Shown here piece by piece: positions 37,457 through 41,601 of a DNA stretch of 41,601 bases. How positions within the stretch are numbered: the first letter of the stretch is position 1; the number at the start of each line of letters is the position of its first letter. A program made the translations under genes and the position numbers. Below the pieces are notes generated by a model, which was not told where the DNA came from, did not search any database, and was given only the letters and a program-made list of their open reading frames with translations. Source of the stretch: a virus; the IMG/VR virus record IMGVR_UViG_3300030104_002752, positions 1-41,601 of that record; one strand, 5' to 3'.

Positions 37457-39778
37457 TTACTTTTTTAGGATTCTAAACTTACCACCGCTCTTATAGGCAC
37501 GAATCTCCCCTACACCTTCTCCGAGGCGAGCGGGGATATCTACCTCCCACCAACTGTTGCCGACATCGTCAGTGACTTTGGTGGCATCCAACCCGTGCTT
37601 CTTCAAAGCTTTCGGGAGGCGGTCGTAACCTTTCATAATGCCTTGAGTGGCTTGGGTGGAGGCGTTGACTCGAGCGAGGTGTTCTTTCTGACTCTTTATC
37701 CTCTCTATGTACGTGCTGTACGTGTGAATATTTGTTTTGATTGAGGTGGCCCTAGCTTGTACTGCTTGTTTAAATCCTGGTGCGTCAACATTTAGCTTCT
37801 GACCATCAGCCGCAGCTTGATCTTTAAATTCCTTATAGGCTAGCTTCAGGGCGTCGTTATCAAACTTTTCTACGGCAATCTTATTGTACTGTATTACAGG
37901 ATCAGAATCCAAGTCTCTCGATGCGCGTGCTCTTGTCCTAGAAGCCCTCACCCTTCCTAAGTAATCAAGTGTTTCTCCGTAATCTCTGTTCTTCAGACCC
38001 ATCCCCTCAACTCGATTGGCAAGGCGAGTCGGTACGGAGTTCCCAAACATATCACGCTCTGCCATCAAGCCGTCTAACGCACGCTGCTCAGTATCTAGGT
38101 CTCTTTCGGCACGCTGCACATTCCTTTGAATATCCCCGTACCCTTGAATCTTGCTTGTCGTCTCCCCCGTCGGGAAGCGGAGCTTGTCTGCCCCCTTCGC
38201 TTCTCGCTCTAGGATGTGAGAGATAAGGAACTGGTCTTGGTTCTTGATGAGGCTAGCTTGCTTAGGATTCGGACCACCGCGATATCCACCCTCTAGGGCT
38301 TGGATGTAGCGCTTGTGCTCATCCATGAAACTGATTAGCTGCTCAGTGGGGGCCATGAAGTCTGCCTCCCTCTTCGCTCTAGCCATAGGGGTGAGGGCCT
38401 CTAAATCCGTTTCCCTCAACACCGTTATATCATCGGCTCCTAGAGCCTCCGATTTATTGATTGCGCTTATTCCTCTAGGGTCATCCAAGGAGCCCCTACC
38501 TGTAGGTAGACCCTCAGCACCGTATACTTTTTGTGGGTTGTACGGGGCTCCAGCGCGAACTTCCGCTAGATGTTTTTCGGCTGCTTCTAGTTGAATCCTA
38601 GCGGTTTCTAGTTGAGCGTCAACATCAACGGGCTTGCTGACATCCAACGCCACCGTCTTCTGCCCTTTAGGTCCACGCGCTTGCAGTGGGTCGGCCTGCA
38701 GCTCAGAGATGTACAGCACCCCTCGTTCGTCAGGGCGCTCGAAGGTGCGGTAGTGCCCGATGACGTCCTCCCCAAAGTGACCGTACTCAGTAGACTGCAG
38801 CTCAGGGTCTCTGGTGCGGATAAGGTTGGTACGAGCCTCTAGACCCTGTTTCTCTAACGAAGGAATTGCATCAAACGAGTATCCTAGATTGCCCAATCCG
38901 TAGTCTGCGTATTGGTTACTCTCCTCGACACTGAAAGGACGATTCATATTCCCCATACCTGCCCGCTTGAAGTTCAGGTAGTCAATCTTATCAGGGAGCG
39001 GCGCGCCAGATTCTAGGCCCAATGCTTCTCCCTGCTGGACACGAGACTTGAACAGGGCGTCTCGCAGAGCCTCCCGCTCTGCGGCAGAGATATCCTTGCT
39101 GTTGATAAGGTTTTCAATCTGACTCACTTGAACCATCCCGTCCTTCCCTACCGCGTTTTCAAGTTTGCTCCCTGACATAAGAGACGGGAGTTGGCGAACG
39201 TTCATTGGGTTTGGATTGGCATCACCCATTGTAAAATCTACAGCCTCTGGATACGCCTCCTCATGAGCTTGAGTTAGGTTCTGCAAGACAGCCTCTCTGT
39301 TCTCAGTAGGCAGTTCACGGAATTCTCTCTTGGGTAGTTTCGCGGGGAACTTCTTCACGGCCCTCCATGCGGACTTGAGCGGCTTCTCAAGTATGTTCGG
39401 GATGAGGTACCCCGCCGCCGTCATACCAGCGAACATAGCTGGGTCTTGCTCCTCCCCGTAGAAGTCCTCACCTGTAGCGGCTACTTTAGCTAGCTCGGCA
39501 GAATCAATCAACACGTCTATACCAGGTACAAACCTAGCCATCTCAAACATGCTGTCATCGACAGTCTCTGCTGTCATACGGTCTTGCTCCTGCTTGATGG
39601 TACGGAACGGGGCGTCCCCACCAGTCAACCTGAACTGATTGTCAGGTTGCAGTGCCCGCATCAAAGCCTCTTGCGGGGTGATAGTACCTTGTGGGGGGTC
39701 TCCGACGCCACCACCGTTCTGGTACATGCGCCGCTTCTTCGGGAGCATGCCTTTGGCTCTACGCTTTTTGCTCTTCAT
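37457..39778 (-). CDS. Large virion-type protein with YQNGG leader, 773 aa
   Basis: The protein starts MKSKKRRAKGMLPKKRRMYQNGGG, a basic leader with YQNGG. Residues near 60-130 include ARFVPGIDVLIDSAELAKVAA and a hydrophobic helix AGMTAAGYLIPNI, as seen in ejected internal proteins. The middle has FGEDVIGHYRTF and GVLYISELQADPLQ, like the 'nvLaHvR...(I/L)eElQSDw' motif of large phage polyvalent-type proteins. Long helical segments follow (EQLISFMDEHKRYIQALEGG; RDLDTEQRALDGLMAERDMF). It ends GGKFRILKK. A virion protein ejected or carried with DNA is plausible. The function is unknown. Confidence 0.55.
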   Translation of the reverse strand: MKSKKRRAKGMLPKKRRMYQNGGGVGDPPQGTITPQEALMRALQPDNQFRLTGGDAPFRTIKQEQDRMTAETVDDSMFEMARFVPGIDVLIDSAELAKVAATGEDFYGEEQDPAMFAGMTAAGYLIPNILEKPLKSAWRAVKKFPAKLPKREFRELPTENREAVLQNLTQAHEEAYPEAVDFTMGDANPNPMNVRQLPSLMSGSKLENAVGKDGMVQVSQIENLINSKDISAAEREALRDALFKSRVQQGEALGLESGAPLPDKIDYLNFKRAGMGNMNRPFSVEESNQYADYGLGNLGYSFDAIPSLEKQGLEARTNLIRTRDPELQSTEYGHFGEDVIGHYRTFERPDERGVLYISELQADPLQARGPKGQKTVALDVSKPVDVDAQLETARIQLEAAEKHLAEVRAGAPYNPQKVYGAEGLPTGRGSLDDPRGISAINKSEALGADDITVLRETDLEALTPMARAKREADFMAPTEQLISFMDEHKRYIQALEGGYRGGPNPKQASLIKNQDQFLISHILEREAKGADKLRFPTGETTSKIQGYGDIQRNVQRAERDLDTEQRALDGLMAERDMFGNSVPTRLANRVEGMGLKNRDYGETLDYLGRVRASRTRARASRDLDSDPVIQYNKIAVEKFDNDALKLAYKEFKDQAAADGQKLNVDAPGFKQAVQARATSIKTNIHTYSTYIERIKSQKEHLARVNASTQATQGIMKGYDRLPKALKKHGLDATKVTDDVGNSWWEVDIPARLGEGVGEIRAYKSGGKFRILKK

Positions 39779-40554
39779 AGCTGTCCTCGGTCTCTCATAG
39801 ACAGTGCGATGGCTACAGCTTGATCGTGTGGTCGACCTTCTTTCTTCAACACTTTGATTTTCTTACCAATCCTCCCTCCGTTTTGTCTCGAGTTCATGAT
39901 TGTTTGCACCATCTCATCTCCCATATCAACAGTCCTTCTTGTGTTGTCAAAATCGAATCTATCTGCGGCTCTCATGCTTTGAGCAAAGCTTTCTCTGTTC
40001 CCTTTTTTCTCTACTCCTTTATGACCTTGCAACCACAAATCAGCCAACGGTAGTTTTCCTGATACATAGTCAGATAGTTTAGCAGGACCTTCAATCAGAT
40101 TTGCATAGAACAAAGCCCTTTGCTGATTCTCATTGAGCTCGTCTGCATTTTCAGCCTCTAATATCTCAGGGTCTAGAGCTACATCGCCTAAAGCGCCTTG
40201 AACTGACTCTAAGATGTTCTTGTATCTTTTTTTTGCAGTGTCGAAAGACCCTGACGCAGTGTTGTCTTCGAACTGAAACATCCCTCTGCCTGGGCCTCGA
40301 CCTCCACCACTAGATATCTGTCTTGCTGTCGGGCTCATCCTTTGTTGCGGACCCGATTCATGGAATGCAATCCTGTTTGCTGCATTTCTCCAAAGACTAG
40401 CGTCGCCACCTCTAGAAGAAACAAGGTAGTTCTCGAGTATGTCAGAGTCCATGAATGGGACTCCGCTAGGGAAATTCTCTGACATGACAGGGAACAATAG
40501 ACTTGATGTCTGGTCACCCCCTGGACGACCCCCGTTCTGATACTTCAGTCTCAT
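39775..40554 (-). CDS. Lysozyme/transglycosylase-like virion protein with YQNGG leader, 259 aa
   Basis: Residues 1-10 are MRLKYQNGGR. The part around residues 58-96 (AANRIAFHESGPQQRMS... GRGMFQFE) fits a lysozyme-like fold: a catalytic Glu candidate E66 in HESG, then the GxxxFQFE turn at 89-96, followed by LADLWLQGHKG. The C-terminal end has RQNGGRIGKKIKVLKKEGRP and DQAVAIALSMRDRG, a motif common at the ends of small phage proteins. The protein could open peptidoglycan during DNA entry, or lyse cells. It overlaps the next gene as ATGA and the previous as TAATG. Confidence 0.5.
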   Translation of the reverse strand: MRLKYQNGGRPGGDQTSSLLFPVMSENFPSGVPFMDSDILENYLVSSRGGDASLWRNAANRIAFHESGPQQRMSPTARQISSGGGRGPGRGMFQFEDNTASGSFDTAKKRYKNILESVQGALGDVALDPEILEAENADELNENQQRALFYANLIEGPAKLSDYVSGKLPLADLWLQGHKGVEKKGNRESFAQSMRAADRFDFDNTRRTVDMGDEMVQTIMNSRQNGGRIGKKIKVLKKEGRPHDQAVAIALSMRDRGQL

Positions 40555-41204
40555 TATTTCTTTATTCTACCACCCTTGTTGTTCATGTTGATTGGACCCA
40601 TAGGGCCATCTCTGAAAGGCGATGCGGGATTGACAATGTCTTGAAGCCGATCCTCCGATTCTAATATGTTTAGTATTCTGTCTTGATTTTTAGTGGAAGC
40701 TGCAAGCTCTGCTTCATATTGAGCCCTACTGCCGTTGTCCATCATGTAGCGCTGAATATCTTTTTCTGACATACCCTTCTTTCTTAGCTTGTCAACAGTA
40801 CCGTCAAAGAAGAACTGTTCGCCTCCTGATTTGGGTCGGTACTCTAAAGCAAGCTTATTCGTTCGGGCTTTGTCCATCATTGCCGCCGTTCTTTTTTTCT
40901 GAGCCGCTTGTATTTCGGGATTAGTTACCCTACCAAACTGATCATACATGAGTTTTGGTTTAGCAGCCTTCTTCCCCAACCCCAAGTACTTCCCAATAGC
41001 TTTAGCTGCAGGGGACAGAGCCCTAGCCAACGGGAAAGCCCCCAAGATGTAATCTTCTGGACCAAACGTGTTCTCTACAGCGCCACTCCCACCACGTTCA
41101 TACGGGGATAGGGACATGTAATCCTCCATAGACGAGTACTGAGGGATGGCATCTCTGTTCGAAGGAGAAGGTCTCCCCCCATTCTGGTACTTCTTGAGTC
41201 TCAT
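40554..41204 (-). CDS. Virion-type protein with YQNGG leader, 216 aa
   Basis: I use the ATG at 41204, which gives MRLKKYQNGGRPSPS; the TTG at 41222 would add six residues but lacks the shared leader. The N-terminus is basic and matches the opening of the 259-aa protein (MRLKYQNGGRP). Residues 55-75 contain a hydrophobic stretch (ILGAFPLARALSPAAKAIGKY). The remainder is helical and charged, and the C-terminus is NMNNKGGRIKK, again basic with GG. It is the first gene of the long leftward run, directly after the non-coding leader. I recognise no named family. Confidence 0.55.
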   Translation of the reverse strand: MRLKKYQNGGRPSPSNRDAIPQYSSMEDYMSLSPYERGGSGAVENTFGPEDYILGAFPLARALSPAAKAIGKYLGLGKKAAKPKLMYDQFGRVTNPEIQAAQKKRTAAMMDKARTNKLALEYRPKSGGEQFFFDGTVDKLRKKGMSEKDIQRYMMDNGSRAQYEAELAASTKNQDRILNILESEDRLQDIVNPASPFRDGPMGPINMNNKGGRIKK

Positions 41205-41322
41205 ATTGCTAAGATAATGCAACTATCTGTCTCTCAACTGCATACAAAGCAAATCTCTCAACAAGACACAGCATCCCCGTATTCACCTACTAACTGAGTA
41301 ACACAGTCAACACTGTATAGCC

Positions 41323-41346
41323 AAAAAAAAAACCTAAACGAGGTTT
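41323..41346 (-). terminator. Hairpin with T10 tract in the leader (minus strand)
   Basis: On the minus strand AAACCT pairs with AGGTTT (41341-41346 with 41330-41335) around CGTTT, followed by ten Ts (41332-41323). A longer alternative stem pairs 41356-41362 with 41331-41337. This is a normal intrinsic terminator for transcription coming from the right. It lies about 120 bases before the first gene, so it either ends an upstream gene or attenuates this operon. Confidence 0.65.
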
Positions 41347-41355
41347 CTTATTTGC

Positions 41356-41437
41356 TTAGGTTACCAAGTGGGGGCCCCCAGCCCCCCGCGCAGTGTAACC
41401 TTGAGAATCTCGCACGAGGAGTGATGCGAAGTTACAC
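41356..41437 (-). ncRNA. Structured leader RNA with mutually exclusive stems
   Basis: Minus-strand RNA contains: arm 1 GTGTAAC (41437-41431) that pairs with GTTACAC (41399-41393); the latter's GGTTAC (41400-41395) can instead pair with GTAACC (41364-41359); the adjacent AACCTAA (41362-41356) can pair with TTAGGTT in the terminator (41337-41331). Nested inside the first stem is a 5-bp TCGCA/TGCGA hairpin, and a TGGGGGCCCCCA palindrome (41369-41380) lies inside the second. No open frame explains this stretch. The exchange of pairing partners looks like an attenuator. It could also be a packaging or origin structure. Confidence 0.45.
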
Positions 41438-41445
41438 AAAAAAAA

Positions 41446-41456
41446 TGACAATGTCA
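41446..41456. promoter_or_regulatory. 11-bp inverted repeat with sigma70-like -35 (possible operator/promoter)
   Basis: TGACAATGTCA is an inverted repeat with a one-base centre. On the minus strand it contains TTGACA, followed after 17 bases by TAACTT, a weak resemblance to a -35/-10 pair. It would read into the leader, but the -10 overlaps arm 1 of the RNA structure, so the two readings compete. Weak evidence. Confidence 0.25.
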
Positions 41457-41487
41457 ACCCCCTAAACAAAGTTCTGTGACAGATTCT

Positions 41488-41601
41488 CTATGCGGTTCTT
41501 TTGCGCCAGGGGTCTTGAGGACCCTGACGGTCGAACCTGATCTGTCGAAAAGCACCAAGGGGGGAGTGGTAATAAAGTATCCACGAAAAAGGCGAGAACA
41601 T
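41488..41601 (-). other. Right edge: possible C-terminal end of an upstream minus-strand gene
   Basis: From 41601 leftward the minus strand is open in all three frames for 38-48 codons, with stops at about 41488, 41468 and 41463. A gene may end here, but I cannot choose the frame. A short GGGTC/GACCC hairpin lies at about 41508-41524. The rest of 41205-41487 holds no gene, only the leader structures described above. Confidence 0.3.

Noticed and set aside
40554-41222. TTG start at 41222 for the 216-aa gene
   Set aside because: The ATG at 41204 reproduces the MRLK-YQNGG opening shared with the neighbour; the six extra residues have no counterpart.
41488-41601. tRNA or tmRNA-like segment (contains GGTTCGA)
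   Set aside because: The flanking bases cannot form a T-stem, and no acceptor or anticodon stem could be drawn.
1-41601. Window as a complete circular genome with the left partial gene continuing at the right edge
   Set aside because: Joining position 1 to 41601 keeps the frame open for only 38 codons before a stop, with no continued 30-residue repeat, and replication genes are missing. The window looks like a slice, though this cannot be proven here.

Overview
The window is the structural (virion and packaging) half of a double-stranded DNA tailed phage, most likely a short-tailed podovirus of a marine Bacteroidetes (flavobacterial) host. Tailed-phage identity rests on a terminase large subunit, portal, scaffold-like protein, capsid protein, tail adaptors and a very large tail protein. 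The host inference rests on three independent signs. Two genes end in type IX secretion system (T9SS) sorting domains, a system found only in Bacteroidetes. One of them carries the Cys-rich 'GCxDxxAxNYxPxA' repeats typical of marine Flavobacteria. Finally, seven identical TATATTTG boxes (plus two TATTTTTG variants) lie just upstream of genes, matching the Bacteroidetes -7 element TAnnTTTG, while Shine-Dalgarno sequences are not evident. Terminase, portal and tail proteins recall crAss-like phages, but I could not run a search. No replication, recombination or integrase genes are in the window, so it is probably only part of the genome.

Layout, read from right to left because all genes but one are on the minus strand. 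41.6-41.2 kb: a structured non-coding region with a hairpin plus T10 terminator and mutually exclusive stems. 41.2-36.8 kb: three or four virion-type proteins sharing a YQNGG leader (one transglycosylase-like), a 45-aa peptide and a beta-rich structural protein. 36.0-34.3 kb: a DUF5675-like protein, a single plus-strand winged-helix protein with a palindrome at its start, and small phage proteins. 34.3-30.0 kb: a GroES-like protein, a small coiled-coil protein, a T9SS type-B (CHU_C) surface protein and the terminase large subunit. 29.9-23.9 kb: portal, then fibre-type proteins (Ig-like, collagen-like, RCC1-like). 23.8-18.6 kb: an unusual cell-envelope cassette: a T9SS type-A surface protein fused behind a phage small-protein module, an outer-membrane beta-barrel, a membrane-anchored coiled coil, an exported thioredoxin-fold protein without CxxC, then four small basic proteins. 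18.6-13.5 kb: small structural proteins, scaffold, major capsid protein and decoration or fibre proteins. 13.5-2.9 kb: lectin-like fibre, neck and adaptor proteins, a 1,899-aa tail protein with a C-terminal lectin-like domain, and a conserved tail partner. 2.9-0 kb: probable internal virion proteins.

Genes are packed with TAATG or ATGA overlaps, which implies long co-transcribed units with internal promoters. The most remarkable feature is that the phage appears to put its own T9SS cargo and an outer-membrane protein into the host envelope from genes placed inside the virion operons. Possible roles are receptor masking, superinfection exclusion or altered adhesion or aggregation of infected cells. 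These are inferences, and no experiment is implied by the sequence.
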